A stretch of 64,000 bases of DNA from Himantopus leucocephalus (GCA_003993805.1 RSEF01000002.1:96426268-96490267), one strand, 5' to 3'. Shown: positions 48,701 to 62,220, numbered from the stretch's first letter. Made by a program: numbers and translations. The notes: generated by a model from the sequence alone, not told the origin.

Positions 48701-51700
48701 TAATTTTCTACAAATACTTATTCCAAATTCTAGAAAATAGTAATGTGCATATTCTTAAGTCCTGAAGCAAAGATTTTCCTCACAGTTAGCTTTACTACCG
48801 ACAGGAGATTGAAATTGTTCATAGTCTCATTCTATCTTTGTGTATATATAGTGTTTTCCCCTGTAAAAAGGACCTGAGTATTTCAAAACATCTGTAACAA
48901 ATACAACTTCATTAAACTTTCTAAAATAACTCAATTTGCCTGTGCAATGGAAATTGAGACAGAAGAGTTTTGAAACATCCTTGTCTCATTTTCAAGCATG
49001 ACAACACTGCAAATATTGAACCACATAAAAAAAGGCTATTTTGGAAACTTCCTTTCAGTTTCTCTACATCATTGAGAAGGTGGGAACTAATGAGATTGAA
49101 CAAAACAGGCATAAGGATGTATTTTTCACACAAGCAGAAGTTGCTGTCATGAGACAGCACACCTCAATGGAATAAAAAAAGCCAGTGGGATAAAAATTTG
49201 AAGTACTGTGGAAGACAACATTCATGCTCAAATCAGGAACCTTGCCTTTTCCTCCCTCGCACCTAACTTGCACGCTGTTTCACAAGGAGTAGGGGCAAGG
49301 ACAAGACACTTATTTAATAAAACCTGCTATATTTTCACAGATCAAGTAGTCAGAAGGTGATATTTGATGGTAAGGCTCACAAGCGTCCTATCAGCACGAT
49401 TCACAACACCCTTTCACTTCCTTAGCAATCAGGAAGGGAGGATTGATTACTTACTTCACTTACACTGAAGTGCTGCTCTTAGACTTGATTGCCTTAATCC
49501 CCCCTTCTCTTTTAATTGGCCACCGCTTTAGAACTCTGGTGGCTCAGTAATTCCTATTTTTCAAGTTCTTCAACCATATACTAAACACGTCCACTTTGAA
49601 AACTTGTTCAGCTATGTGAAATGTTGCACTTTATCCCTGAAAACAAATGACGAAGTGCTTTGCAAGAAGTAGCACATGGCAGATGACAGCAACTGTTCAA
49701 AGTCATCAACTGGCTAGATCCTTCAATGGCTCCCAATAAGCTGTGTGAATACCTTACTGTACACAAATCCAGGAAACAGGGAGAAAAAATGATTGAGAAA
49801 AAAAAAGTTTCTCTTTCCCCTTTTTCTAGAATACTATGAGCAAAATTTTCTCAGCTCAAGACTTTTTGTCAACCTTTCCAATCACCCCTAGCAGGATAAA
49901 ATGAGCCATACCTGCTTCCCCTTGCTGAGTGCTTCCCCTTCTTCATACCTGCATAGAACTTCTTTGCAGTTCTACAGTTAATTTCATATTTTGCAATTTA
50001 CCAGGGAACCCAAAATTATGTATTATGAGTTGAAGAATAGAGCAGGTAGTGAAGAACAGAATTTGTTTAACAGTTCTATTAACTGTAAGTTAGGTACTTC
50101 CAAAAAGAAAATAATTGCGTAATCTGAGCTTTTCTTCCTCTAAAAAGGTAAAAGTATATTGCACATTATGCATCATGACAGCTGAATTGTACTGAAATAC
50201 TGCCCAAAAGCCACCTTCAAGTTTACTTTAACTGTTTTCATCTTAGTATGAAGACACAGAGATGACCAAACAGCTCCTGAGCATTTCTCTATGCCATTAT
50301 ATAGATCAAACGGAATAACTAAGGGCAGAAAACTTTCCTTCAGAAGCTTTTCCTTCAGAAGTAACAGTAAGTAACGGCAATTAGAGGTAGATTTTCCCCA
50401 ATATTTGTAGGAACTAAGTATTTTTGTTCCTTCCTCCTTTGTTAAATTTGTTTGATACTGGCCAAAAGGTAAGAAAGATAGATGTGAACACTAAACATTC
50501 ACAGGAGCTTAATTTCTTTAGCAAAACATAATACAGGTATGCTGAAGAACCTGAAAACAACGACTCAGAAAATAAGCCTGCCATGTAGCACCATGCAAAT
50601 GAATGTTCTCAACACCATGTATTCACCAGTGATGACAGCATCAAGAGTTAGCATTCTTCAGTTTCAGTAACACTAAAGACCACATGAGTTCAAGGCAAAG
50701 GGAAAAGTTGATGCAGGATGCAGCAGTTTGCATGTTGAAACATCAATATTAAAGAAATTAATTAAAAAGTAATAAATCAAGGTTTCAGACAAACCCACTG
50801 AAATGGCAAACAAGTATTGCTGCTGTCACTTTCCCAAAAAGCCTGCATTAACTATCTATGCTGATACTAGAACAAGATCAGGAGCACTTCTGGGAAGCAT
50901 AAAGCCTGGGCAGAAACTGAAGGGCCAACACAGAAACATGGTAAGACTAAGAAGAAAGAAAATCTTATCAAGAAGATAAAAGGGGGTAAACAGATTAATC
51001 TCTATTAATGTGCAGGAAAAGTTTTAAAATATTTTATTAAGTTGAAAAATAAGATTTCCTTGCAACATTATAAAAGTAGTAAGCACAACTCATTAGCCCT
51101 TAGTTTAGAGGAATCAATACAAAGGACTTCAGGTTTGAGACTCAATGTGCTGAAAAAGATTCTACCAGAGTTCCACAGAGAACTATTTCAAACTGCAAAC
51201 TTCCACTGTTTTACATGACTTAAAACTTGCAGTGCATTCCCTCTGAACATGACCTCTTAATTTAACTTTCCATTAATGATATTTTACAATGTAATTAAAA
51301 TGGCGTGTTAAACAAGCTTCTGTTAAGTCTAATGGCAGTATTAATAATTTCTAAAAAAAGTAAATTACATAGAGGAAGAAAATGCTGCTTACCTGAAATG
51401 CCAACTGAATTGTTTCCAGAGTTTTTGATGGCTTACAGACAACTGACAGAGCAATAACAAATTCCCGAATGTCAATTATGCCATCTTCATTCTGTGAAGA
51501 AAACACTCACCTCAAGACATTGCAATTTGTCTGAGAATTTTCATAAATAACTAATAGTTGCTAAACATGCAGAATATTCAGAGAGACCATTACATATGCC
51601 ACTCCAAAAAGGCTCACTGAAATTGAATTAATTCAGGGCAAGAACCTGAGTCAAAGCTCTGCACGCCCCTTTCAGAGTCTCAATTAGAAGTCATAATTCA

Positions 51701-54700
51701 AAGATTCTTGGAAGACAGTGCCACTTCACTTGCATATTTAAGATTTTTATGTTAAACCATCTGAATTACTGGGTTGAAATTAAAATCAGAGAACTAGAGG
51801 GCAATGTAGCCTAATCTAAGCCCTGAATACATGACACCTGCTCTTTGGTCTGAGAGAACGCTGTGGACATATCCATCTCCTGGTCCAAACAGCACCTCAT
51901 CCAGACAAAGATAATAGTCATTTCCCCATCCTGACTGATTGCCAGAGGAATGAAAAACCGCCTCATTTGCCAAGTTCCTAGGTCCTTCAGGTTTCAGGCA
52001 TCCTAGAAGAACAAGTGATTTATTTAGAAGGTAAGTGAAATATCAGCTAATAGGCATTCCATTCAGTTGCAACAAGCTGCAGCAGAGGTTTAGCCTGAAC
52101 CCATCTTTCTTCCTCTTCATATTTTGCATCTAGAAAGAAAATCAGTTTTGTCCAACTGATACTCCTCTTAACTTCTACCTTTATTTAGTTGATGATAGCT
52201 GCTCTTACCTTGCTGAAAGGGAAATGCAGAAGGCAAATACTGTGAAGTGCTCAAAAGCACTTAGCACTGGCCCAAATCAGACCTCAGTGAATTCAGCTGG
52301 AACAGAATTTGGCTGAAGCAGAGTTTACCAGAAGTAGTACAATTTTTAAACATGATGTTGTTTCTTACCTCATCAAAAAGTGCAAACATACTTTCTAACG
52401 TGTGTGAAACTGGAAATTCCAAGTATGCTGAAAATTCTTTAAGGTCAATCTTTTCTTTTTTCATTTTCATGGCACTTGCAGCATATTTATCAAGGTCATC
52501 TTCAAGTGTTTCTGGCTTCAACCTAGAAAGCATATTATTTTTGCACATTTTAAAAATAAACCCAGGTTTTACAATACAAATTTCAATATATCAAATGAAG
52601 CAATGGATGATAATGGTGCAAACCATTACAAAACCTGGAATCAGAATTACTGAGCAACTTTATTATAAAATAACTTACTCCTGTAATTTTAAGGCTCGCA
52701 TTAGTTCTTGAACTGTATTAGAAATTACTACAAGGGCTTAGGAACTCTGGTCATAAACTTGTGTCCTTTATTCTACCTTGATTATAAGCTGTATGCATAA
52801 GCAGTTCAACATCAACAAGAAACACAGTATAGAACTAGCTAATAAGAAACACCAGGTGTGGAGAACTAGGTGGGATTTAGGTCACCTGAATATGGCCGTA
52901 TTTTAGGACAGTAACATAAACCAATTATGATTCCAAATTTACTAACGTCACTGAACAGGAAAGACCTGATACATCTTGCCTAAAAGAACTCAGGGATTAC
53001 ATAATAGCGATTATACTGTTAATCCTGTTTGTCAGTCCTCATTTTTCACATTCAGTCCGGAGTTGGACACCACTATGAGGTGACCCAAACAAAGTTATAG
53101 CAGTTAATACAGCTACAGAAATTCCCTCAGTCCTTCTGATTGCAAAACCAGATTTTGACTGATGAATGAACAGCTTTGTATTTATGCAAACGTCTACTAT
53201 ATGGTTGTTGGTGTCTTTTTTCCCCCCTAAGTCAAGCTTCCTGGTTTTGCTTTGTGAAAATAAGTCTTACTATGAATATAATAAATGGTGCTGCAGGTAT
53301 GTGTGGAAAAGCAAATTCCCTCCCTAATACAACATCAACGAAATTTTGATCAGCAGGTTCCCTCTGAACTGAGTTAGGGTAACATGGGAATCCAAACTTT
53401 CCAGTCTGAAGACAAAAGCAGCCAATAAAGTCTTCTACAATATTCTTCTGCAGTTATTTGTTTTGCTGTTTGCTGCTGCAGACAAGGAAAAGCAGTTATT
53501 TACAGAACTCACAAGCTCACACCAGAATTGTTCCCAGACTGCAGCTGGGACTCCTCAGCAGCTTCCTCTCAGTGACAAGAATGATTAAAATACTTAATAT
53601 CAGCATTCTCAGGAGCTTTTGAAAAAAAGATAAGAGCATTTCTAATAGGAAGATTATCTGATATGTCAGCTCCAGATCGCGATCACTTGCTGAAATGAGC
53701 CTTCCTAAAAATCATTGCTTTTAAGTAAAAACACAACTACTATGCTGTCTACCATTACCTAAATTGACTTAACAAAAACCTATTAAATAAACAATGCCAA
53801 GCCCTCTATTTCTGAATTATAAGACCTGAACAGGCAAGAATACTTCCAGAGACCCATGGTCCCTACAGAACATTCATATGTTCTCCATCTTGGCATTAAA
53901 GCACTTACCAAGTTTTGGTCCTAGACAGTATAGAAAGAGCAGCAAAACACCCCTCTGCAAAAATTCATTTTCCATGATCGACTAGAAAAGTAGCAGGAAC
54001 AATGACAAAGGAATCCATGGAGGATTTGAGGTGCACACAGAATGCAGCTTCTCCCATGCAGGATTACATATAAGAAGTGTCCACAGATAATACACCCCCG
54101 CTGTAGAAGCTGAAATGTATTTCAACTGTAAGATGAAGGACAGCTGGCATCTGAATCCTCCCTTGAGATAAGCCACCACTGACACAGAATACGCAGTCTA
54201 ACATCTGTCTCTAAATCACAGAGATTTGATTTGTAATGAATTGACTCAAAATTCATCTTCTAGAACTGAGTGAATACTTGTTTGGTGAGCAGTATTCAAG
54301 ACTTGTGAGATCCCTTCACCAGTCAATTAAGTCAAAAAGCTAAAGCTTGAAGGCAAAACCTTATACAGAAAGTAGCATGGCTCACCACGAATCTTACAGA
54401 CATCTTGTGGTTTGGGTTTTATAAATATAGAAAGAGATGTGAGCCAATCTCAAAAAGAGTATGTGGGTCAGTGAGGCAAACTTACTGCATTGAGCATGAC
54501 TGCACTGTACTTCTGGTAATTCAAGGTGGGCTCACTTCCCTCTAGCCCTTTCAGGATCAGAAAGTAATTGATGTGTGGATGACCATGACCTATTATGATG
54601 AAGTCTTTTGAAACCAAGCTTTCCAAATCCCACAATAGGTTCTGAACCAATGTGAAATAGTTTGAGTGTCTCAGTTGTTTTCAAATTGTTACTTTTATCC

Positions 54701-57700
54701 CAATGGAGGCTATAAAAGCTAGAAAGCCAACAGTGGATGTCTTTGCTCATGAAATCATGCTTGTTCGCCTAATGAATTCCATGCAGGACCTAGGCTTTAC
54801 AGTTGCCCTGGTTTGAGCAACACGGGACTATTTTCTTTTCCAGTGCTTGAGAAAACTGCATTTTTAGAAGACTAGTGTCTGAATTTGTGAAAATATTTAC
54901 TTTACAGCCAGTTATGATGTATGGGTTTCAAGAGCTCAGCGTTTTTGGAGCTAGCCAGGTGCAGGGATGAGGAGGAGGGAGAGCCAGGCACTTGACCCAA
55001 GCTGGCCAACAGGGTTATTTCATACCATGAATGTCACATTCAATATAAATTAGAAAGTTTGCTGTGAAGTGCTCTCTCCTTTAATGGCTGCGATCCAGAG
55101 AACAACTTTGCCAGACCCCCGAGGATTTCCTTCCTTCCCAAAGCTGTAGCGCTCAGTGTCTGACATTTACTGTCCACTGCTGGGAGTGCACAGGTCCCAC
55201 TGATATAATTGGTTGAGTATAATCCTTGTATATTTTATATTGGTATCAGGATCAATATTGGTTCTTTAGTGTTATTAATGTTAATTATCTAGTTTTATTC
55301 TATTAAATCCGTTTAAATTTCTACCCCCGAGTTTCCTTGTGTTTTCCCTGATTCCCCTTCCCAGGTGGGAAGGGGTCATCAGGTGAGAGAGTAATTGTCT
55401 AAACAACAATAAATCACTGGGGGTTTCTCACACCATAACAACAGTACAGAACATTATTGCTGTTGTGGTGTTTTGCCTCATTTTTTTGGGCCAGTGCGCA
55501 CTAAAGAGAACAAAAAGTCATTTCCGAGTCCCTGTAGACGGAAAGGGCATTTTTCAAGATTAACAGCTCAGAACATTAGATCCTTCACAGCAGATTTCAC
55601 AAGGAAAACCAGATCCCTGAAAGTAGGATATTTTCAGCATAATTACCACTATTTTTAGCAAGTAACATGTCTTACCTGCTCAAAGCTAATTTTAGCTGTT
55701 TTTGACTATTTGAAAACAAACTCCTTTCTTGCATGCTGGGATCCTGCCAAAAAACTTCTAGTGTCTCCAAGAGCTGAAAGTTGCATAAGAACAGCTGGAT
55801 CTTGTAGCTAGCTACTGTGAACTGCAAGCTCAGAGAAACATGCCCTAAGCCAGAAAAGCACAATACATTCAGCTTTATGTCTGCTGATGTACTTCTGTGC
55901 AACTTCTTGTCATAATGGAGAAAGGATACTGAACAGCTGCAAAACTGATCTTCTGAATACTCTGGCACACCCTGCCTTGATCCAGGAGGCAGGGGCTATT
56001 ATGGTTGGTATTTGCTATGTTAAGCCTGATCTGTGATCATCTCCCATAACAGACAGTATTGTTTTTATCACAAATGCCGAAGGACAACATCCTCCAGAGG
56101 TTTTTTCTTGTTATAGATGATCTATGAACACTGAGGGGCTATTACTTTGGGGATGCAAAGCTCTGCCTACAGTCTGGACCACCATTTCAGGCACACATGG
56201 ACAGCAGAAGTTTGTATTGTAGTCTGGGTGGTAAAGGCTGTTGAGCAAGAATAGACAGCCACCAGGCCTAGAGGGGATTATCTCCTCCTTGCAGATCTTA
56301 TGAGCCTATAGGGGCATTGCCTAGTAGGATCCTCATGGCCAACTGGATGAAATAATATTGGAGAGTAGTGGTCAAAATGGAATTGCTATTTAATTCGTCA
56401 TTCCATCCAAAATACTCTGGCTTTTAAGAGACAGCAGAATTGATTCAACACGAGTAGGTTTACTAACATTCACCAGGGCCAGGAAGTAAACCTTGCAGGC
56501 TTGCTAAAGTTGTAGAACATTCTTCCAGGGCAGACATCACTAGTACCTATCACATCAGTAAAAGACACCAATAATACTCAGGCTTAGGAAAGCAAAGGAG
56601 AGGATCCAAAAGGAATTCCAAAATTGCTTGCTGCCCATTGTTAAAGATAAAAATTGATGACTAAGAGTAATCCTACTGAGAAAGCTAAGAAATCTAGAAG
56701 GCAAGATACAGGGTATTTTTTCTGAAACCTGACCTGAAAAAGGTAATTTGGGGCAAACCGTACCTTTTAAAAGAAGTGGACATAATCAGCAAAGCCATAT
56801 TGTTTTCAGTGAAAAGTACAAAGAACCTCAGTCTGTGTACTAAATGCATACACCAGATCAAGAACCTGCCAAACCAAAGGGTCTTGTGCCACATGTATAC
56901 CAATAATAAAACGCACATTCAGCATGATACCATATTATGTTCTTCCTGTACTTTCTACACTTATTGCTTTCTGATGCACAGGGTGGAAGTCAAGTACCAT
57001 ACTGGAAGAGAAAATGTGCCATCTTGTACAGGTACCACTGCTGCCTAGCTTCCATAAAAAAAGTAATTAGAAAAAAATTAGATGAAAAATCTTAGTTTTT
57101 AAAGAATATTTGCCAAAAAGACTTCAAATGAATATGAAAAATCAGGAAGTAGAAAACAGTCACTAAAACAGAAGTATGTGAGACACACGCGTCCTTGCTA
57201 GATGTTCGAAATAATACCTGGCGTTTTAAAAGTCAAAGATTTGGGAAAGAACAACCAGGAAGCAATTAAGTACAGTTAAAACTACAAAAAAGATGAAGAC
57301 TCCCAGGAGTCACACAGAAAAGACAAGGGGTAATGGGTACAAGTTACTCCTGGGGAGGTTCCAATTGGATAAGGACCTATTATAAAGACCTGACTTTATA
57401 AGCCTCACCGAACAGCAAGCAGAACATAGTCACTAAAAAAAAATAAATAAAAACTCTACTTTGGATTGCAATATGTGCTACATTTGGTGCTTTTTTCTTT
57501 TCTTTTTTTTTTTTTTTNNNNNNTTTGAAGAGAGCAAAGATATCTCAAATTTTCAGAAAATAAAACAATTAAAACTGAGAATAATCACAACTAAAAAAAA
57601 ATTAGAAAATCATTTGACTGAAAACTGGGAATTCTCTATGGAGCTACTGATGGCCTAAAAGCCATGTTTCAATAAGAAAGGGGAACAACAAGTAAGGCTA

Positions 57701-60292
57701 GAAGGTCCGTCTTGTTCATGAGCAAAGGCAATGCAGGAATTAGAATGAACAGAAGTTTTAGACAACAGGAACAAACCAATTAAAATCAGAACTTAAGGAT
57801 CTCGTTGCAGGCAACTACCCTAAAGCAGCTCATAAAAAGTATCTCATGAAAAGATGCAGATGAGCCTTAACTATACTGTATTAACACTTTCTTAAGGAGA
57901 AGATATCCAAAGAGGTGTTTAATTAGGCACAAAATCCAAACAAACTTCAATGTCTAGAACACGGTAACGGATCCAGTCAAAGCACAAATAATCACTTTAA
58001 ACAGTGGGGTAATTAATTGTGTAAGAAATCATCAAATGAAGCAGAGGATTTACAATGTACGAAAGCTACAATAAAGACTGCATATAGCTTAATCAGCTCA
58101 TTGGTCAGACATAGATTATCAGGATCAACAGAAGCATAACTGCTTCATGACTAACGAATGCAGAATTTGAGATGATGAGACTACAACCAATTGATCTCTC
58201 ATTGATGCAGTCACTTTACCACAGAGTTCAGTACGAGGCGGCTGAGTTTCAGCCAGCTGTGACCTGGCAGCTTTATAGCTGTGTTAACAGAGCCCAAGCT
58301 CTTCATTAGATGAAGCATGAGAACTCACTGCTGTGGCTGCATGGCTTCCGGATTGGATCCCATCCAGCTGAGCACAGACTAAGCAAGTTTTACAGACAAC
58401 GTTAATGAATCCTGTAGATACGTAACGTGAACAGAAATAACAACTCTCCAGTGTAGCAAACTGAGGTGTAACTTGATTTCAAAGGGTCTAAACCAAAAAC
58501 AAGTCTGGATTTGCCTTACTATAAAAATTTTGCATTTAAAACTGGATGTTACCTTGAAGGTATGTTATTACTCAAGGTATGTTATTGCTAAAAGTATGTT
58601 ATAAGCAAGTATTAAGACTGGATGCAAAATCCAGTGGATAAAATTTACTGTTCCAGTTATTCATCCAGTGACTAGATGATCTTAATGCCTCCCTGGCCTC
58701 AAAACCTTTGAATAAACAGCAAAATGACTGCATCGCCATCAAACATGCATTAGAGATGAAGTCATATTACAATCTTCAACCAATTGTGCCAGAAAAATAC
58801 CATTGTAATAGCCTTCTTACTGGCACATATCCAAATAAAGACAGGATAACGTTTCACCAATGTACAATTGCTCAAACCAGACAGAAAACTTTTGGGTTGT
58901 GGGGGAACCTCACTCACAAATGCATGTAATTCTTCTAGAGGCCAAAATAAAAACCCAGAAAAGCATAATTTGAAAGAACAGCTTTAAATTGAGCGGACAG
59001 AAGCCAGACAATTTAACAAGAGGATTAAACTCAATCCTGGGATTATCAACTACATAGTAAGAGACATGGGTGGTTTTTTAGGTTGGTTTTGTTTGCTTTT
59101 TTTTTTTCTTTTAGCACTGTAAAGTCAGAGCCTTTGGAACAAAGCAAAAAATCTCTGTTTCCCCTTAGAAGTCTCTCCTATCCTACTCTAAGCCTTTTCA
59201 GATGAAGGTCCCGATAATGAATTAATATATGCTTGTCATCTGAATGCATATGTATGCTGTCCTACATCACTTACTCTTCAACAGATCTTTTCTTTTTTTC
59301 ATTTATGTACACAAGCTGGAAGATGAAGGAAAAATTAGTGAAAGGAAATAAAGTACAGAATGGAAACAGGAAACTATGCTCTATACTTTCAGGTAAGGAG
59401 ACAAAAAAAAAGGAAAAAGGTGTTTGTATATTAAAGGAGTCAATAGGATGAGGCGGTAGATTCAGTTTGTGGCTGTTCAACAGGATGAGAGGAGAAACAG
59501 AAAAAAAATTGGAAAAACAGCAGCAACAAGTTCTACTATTTGGTTTATGTGAATTTTTTCACTGTTTGCTGAAGCTTTTCTGAAAGGTAAAGCCAGAGGG
59601 AACCAACGCTGTGAGAAGAGAGGAGTCACGCTACTTATACTGAGTTACAGTTTCATTATGAAGTCCACCTAGCAGTAACCTACTCAAAAGATCAACCACT
59701 TCTTTGTGCTTCTGGGGAAAGGGTGACCCCTCTGCCCTCACTATTATAACATTAATCCAGTCACAAGATTGCTATGACAGCACTGTTCTCCCTTCACAGA
59801 TGTCACAGGAAAGGGCAATTGACTCTTAACTGTATCAAATAATAGGAATCCCACAGTATTCCTGACCCTCTTTCAGGAGGTGTCTTCTAGTTTTGTTCAG
59901 GAATGAACACTTCAGACACACTCCGCTAACTTGTCAGACTGTGAAAATATGAATTTTACAACCTATGACATCTATTAATTAGGATCTAGGGGTGCTGCCT
60001 GCAAGTGGAGAACAGTATTGGTTTAATTTTATATTAGTGTTTCTCCGATTGTAATATGACAACATTCCATATGTATTCATAAATGCAATATTGTTATATG
60101 AAGGGAAAACTATATAAACACAGATACATAAGATGCACCTTACACATAAATACTGTATATGCTCACCCAAGGCTTCTCACAAGCTTTGCAAATTCTAAAA
60201 GACAGGTGTCTGAAGGCAGACGAAGTTGTCCTTCAGCCAAAGCTAGCTGACAGTCTTCAAATGTATAGTCTGTCACAGGAACTCCCAACGCC
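42575..60292 (-). CDS. LPCAT1: LPCAT1, 3' part (last five coding exons)
   Basis: Five minus-strand exons join in phase (703 nt, about 233 residues plus stop) and match the C-terminal half of human LPCAT1. LPCAT1 acylates lysophosphatidylcholine (also lyso-PAF) in the ER and lipid droplets and is important for surfactant phosphatidylcholine. The visible part starts just after the acyltransferase domain, with the conserved DYTFEDCQLALAEGQLRLP segment. It continues through the EF-hand region and ends in KKLN, a dilysine ER-retrieval signal (human KKLD). The first EF loop, DENEDGIIDIRE, fits the calcium-binding consensus. The last loop, DEEEKGKITYDD, is degenerate. LPCAT2 is less likely because of the sequence match and the CLPTM1L neighbour. 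The N-terminal and catalytic exons lie beyond the right edge; none was found between 60,293 and 64,000. Confidence 0.95.
46895..47125 (+). repeat. Purine-rich tract (LPCAT1 intron)
   Basis: About 230 bp strongly biased to G and A on the plus strand, with GGGA, GGAAAGG and GAGG clusters. The LPCAT1 transcript is pyrimidine-rich here. Confidence 0.65.
48020..48158 (-). CDS. LPCAT1: LPCAT1 coding exon, second from the end
   Basis: Encodes LYQSENGTIIEEDLAHILKT, then AMGVSQINVTHLFRAVDEEE and KGKITY, plus one base. It holds a degenerate middle EF-like loop (YQSENGTIIEED) and most of the last one. The acceptor is gattcatag and the donor TATG|gtaagt. Confidence 0.96.
51393..51491 (-). CDS. LPCAT1: LPCAT1 coding exon, third from the end
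   Basis: Encodes NEDGIIDIREFVIALSVVCK, then PSKTLETIQLAFQ. It completes the first EF-hand loop with acidic residues at positions 1, 3 (N), 5, 9 and 12, and glycine at 6. The acceptor is cttcacag and the donor CAG|gtaagc. Confidence 0.96.
52369..52522 (-). CDS. LPCAT1: LPCAT1 coding exon, fourth from the end
   Basis: Encodes LKPETLEDDLDKYAASAMKM, then KKEKIDLKEFSAYLEFPVSH and TLESMFALFDE. The last D-E starts the first EF-hand loop, so a phase-0 intron interrupts the loop after its second residue. The donor is GAG|gtaaga. Confidence 0.96.
54804..55440 (+). mobile_element. Solo LTR of an avian ERVL-like endogenous retrovirus
   Basis: A 637-bp element starts TGCCCTGGTTTGAG and ends CACCATAACA. 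It is flanked by a perfect 5-bp target duplication ACAGT (54799-54803 and 55441-55445). It has a TATA-like TATAAA near 55,049 and an R/U5-like end with TATTAAA followed by a GAGTTTCCTTGTG segment, as in avian class III (ERVL) LTRs. No internal retroviral sequence is present. It lies antisense within an LPCAT1 intron. Confidence 0.88.
57318..57372 (+). mobile_element. CR1 LINE fragment (LPCAT1 intron)
   Basis: GACAAGGGGTAATGGGTACA, then AGTTACTCCTGGGGAGGTTC and CAATTGGAT, resembles a segment of the CR1 3' region. It is short and diverged. Confidence 0.6.
57518..57523. other. Assembly gap (6 N) at a poly-T run
   Basis: Six N follow a long T run. A small gap or unresolved homopolymer within an LPCAT1 intron, with no effect on the coding model. 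A single N at 63723 abuts a poly-A run of the same kind. Confidence 0.98.
58556..58606 (+). repeat. 17-bp tandem repeat, three copies
   Basis: Three contiguous 17-bp units share RAAGTATGTTAT-like cores (58556-58572, 58573-58589, 58590-58606). The first two differ at 2 positions and the third is more diverged. It lies in an LPCAT1 intron. Confidence 0.85.
60167..60292 (-). CDS. LPCAT1: LPCAT1 coding exon, fifth from the end
   Basis: Encodes one base of the preceding codon, then ALGVPVTDYTFEDCQLALAE, GQLRLPSDTCLLEFAKLVRS and L, plus two bases of G. The acceptor is ttattcaag and the donor CTTGG|gtgagc. Phase matches the next exon, giving L-G-L-K-P. Confidence 0.96.
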
Positions 60293-62220
60293 CTTGAATA
60301 AACCAAAGAAACACAGTAAGCATGATAATCTAAGAAAACTGAGCAGAATCATTTTATTTTTTTTATAGCAAGAAATCCTGTAACAATTACGGTCTGTATT
60401 CGGAAGAACTGTAAGAAAGAGCCCATAAAAGAAACTTCACATACAAAGAATGAAATATGGTACTCTACCCACTGCAGAACATCTATTTTGACTTTACAAG
60501 TACATGAAAATACAAAAGAACACAAGAGAAAAATTAGGCAGTGCATAGACTTTCAAATTCCTTAATATTTTCATAGAAGTGAATAAGAGTTTGAACATTA
60601 TTAATCTAGAACAAACTCATATTTATTAATGATTACATTAAATATTTATATTATTATTACACATATTAATAAATCAATAATCACCTGAGCAGAAGAACTA
60701 TTACCTTCAGGTCGTATTAAAATTATACTACAGACAACATTTCTCTATAAAGAATGGCTAAAACAAAGTATAAAAGCAAGGAGAGTTAAACTCCAAGCAA
60801 ATACAAGTTATTTTTAAGTGTATGACCTAAGAAAGGTAGAAGAAAAAATACTCCCAAGTTTTTATATGCCAAACAATTAAGTACTCATTTTTGCTTTTAC
60901 TTCTAACTTGATGCTCTGTAGTAACAGCAGCACCAAAATATACTTCAAGCAAATCCCAATATTGTAGTTGCACTGCATTTGCTATGCCAAAGTTGAGAGA
61001 AAGATGCTTCGGTTTGGGAGAGGCCCTTAAGAATTCAATGTACAAACATAAGACAATTTAGAAAGCAAATACTGCTCCATATGAGTTACTGATCTGCCAT
61101 GTTCTCCATTACACTCGATTTTACTTCTGTTAGTATGGAATGCTATCTCCATTGTGCATCCTTTTTCAGTTTGATGAAGTCTTCACAAAATTTTTTTTCT
61201 TGACTTACCTTCATTCTTTTAATCTACAGTTTTTTCTACCTTACTACTAACCACCTTTTTCATCTGTGAAGTTAATATGTAGTAATGGCAAGATTGATAC
61301 AAAACCCTGAGGCATGCCACAGTCATTTTGGCTTTGATGAAAACTTTGCATTCAATTCTACGCTTTGTTATAGACAGTTTGGTCTGTAACAGGAGTTACC
61401 TCTCATGCAATAACCACTTAATTTCTGTTAAATAGCCTCTTCCCCAGAATCTCATTACAAGGCCTTTGAATGCAATGCCAATGTAAATAACAAGCCAGTT
61501 CTCTTTTATCCACCAATTAATTGCCAAACTTCAGGAATTCTAATACATTAGTAAGACATGCACTTAACATTAAAGCTACTGATTAGGGTTTCTCTCTTCT
61601 CTCTAAGGCTGAGGAAGTCAAATATTCAGGAAGCACGCCTCACTAATAGATATTCAAGCTCAAAAGTACCAAGTATGTTAAAAAAACCAGATACTATTTA
61701 TAAGCTACTTATGAATAAACCAAGGACATACAGGGTAGTGATTTTGGATGAACAGCCCCCCCCTTGCAAGAAGAAACAACAAACAGGAAGGAACAAAAGG
61801 AAAAAGCCAACTAAACCGAAAAGATACAGGTACATAGAAAAGGCATCTTAAAATCCTGCAAACTGCTGAGGGCTAGGATTGCCTCATATGGGTGATCCTA
61901 AGCAATTAAATCCAGCTCCTCCAAATTTTTCACTTCTTTATCTGTTCCCATTTCATCACTCTACTCCTCCTATGAAGGGTGTCCTAGTAGTATTTGCAAA
62001 TTTGTAAACTACCTTAATGGAATGGACAACAGGTTCTTGTGATACCGTATTTTATCCCATAGACTTATGGTTAACATTGTAATGAATGTTGTGTAAAATC
62101 CAGATGAACAACTCCTCCATGCTGTGGGGATTCAAATCCATTTCCAAGTTCCACCTGACTTGGAGATCAGCTATTACAGGTCTTGTCAATACTTATAAGG
62201 TATTCAATATAGTGTTGTAT

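Larger units (their letters stand above)
42760..60166 (-). other. LPCAT1: LPCAT1 introns in the window: contents
   Basis: Introns of about 5,260 bp (42,760-48,019), 3,234 bp (48,159-51,392), 877 bp (51,492-52,368) and 7,644 bp (52,523-60,166). The largest holds the solo LTR, a CR1 fragment, the 17-bp repeat and a short assembly gap. The others are AT-rich and otherwise featureless apart from the purine-rich tract. Confidence 0.8.

Noticed and set aside
61200..61275. Minus-strand AG...GAAG|gtaag pattern near 61,209
   Set aside because: The frame has stops and no match to the expected LPCAT1 segment; judged a chance donor.
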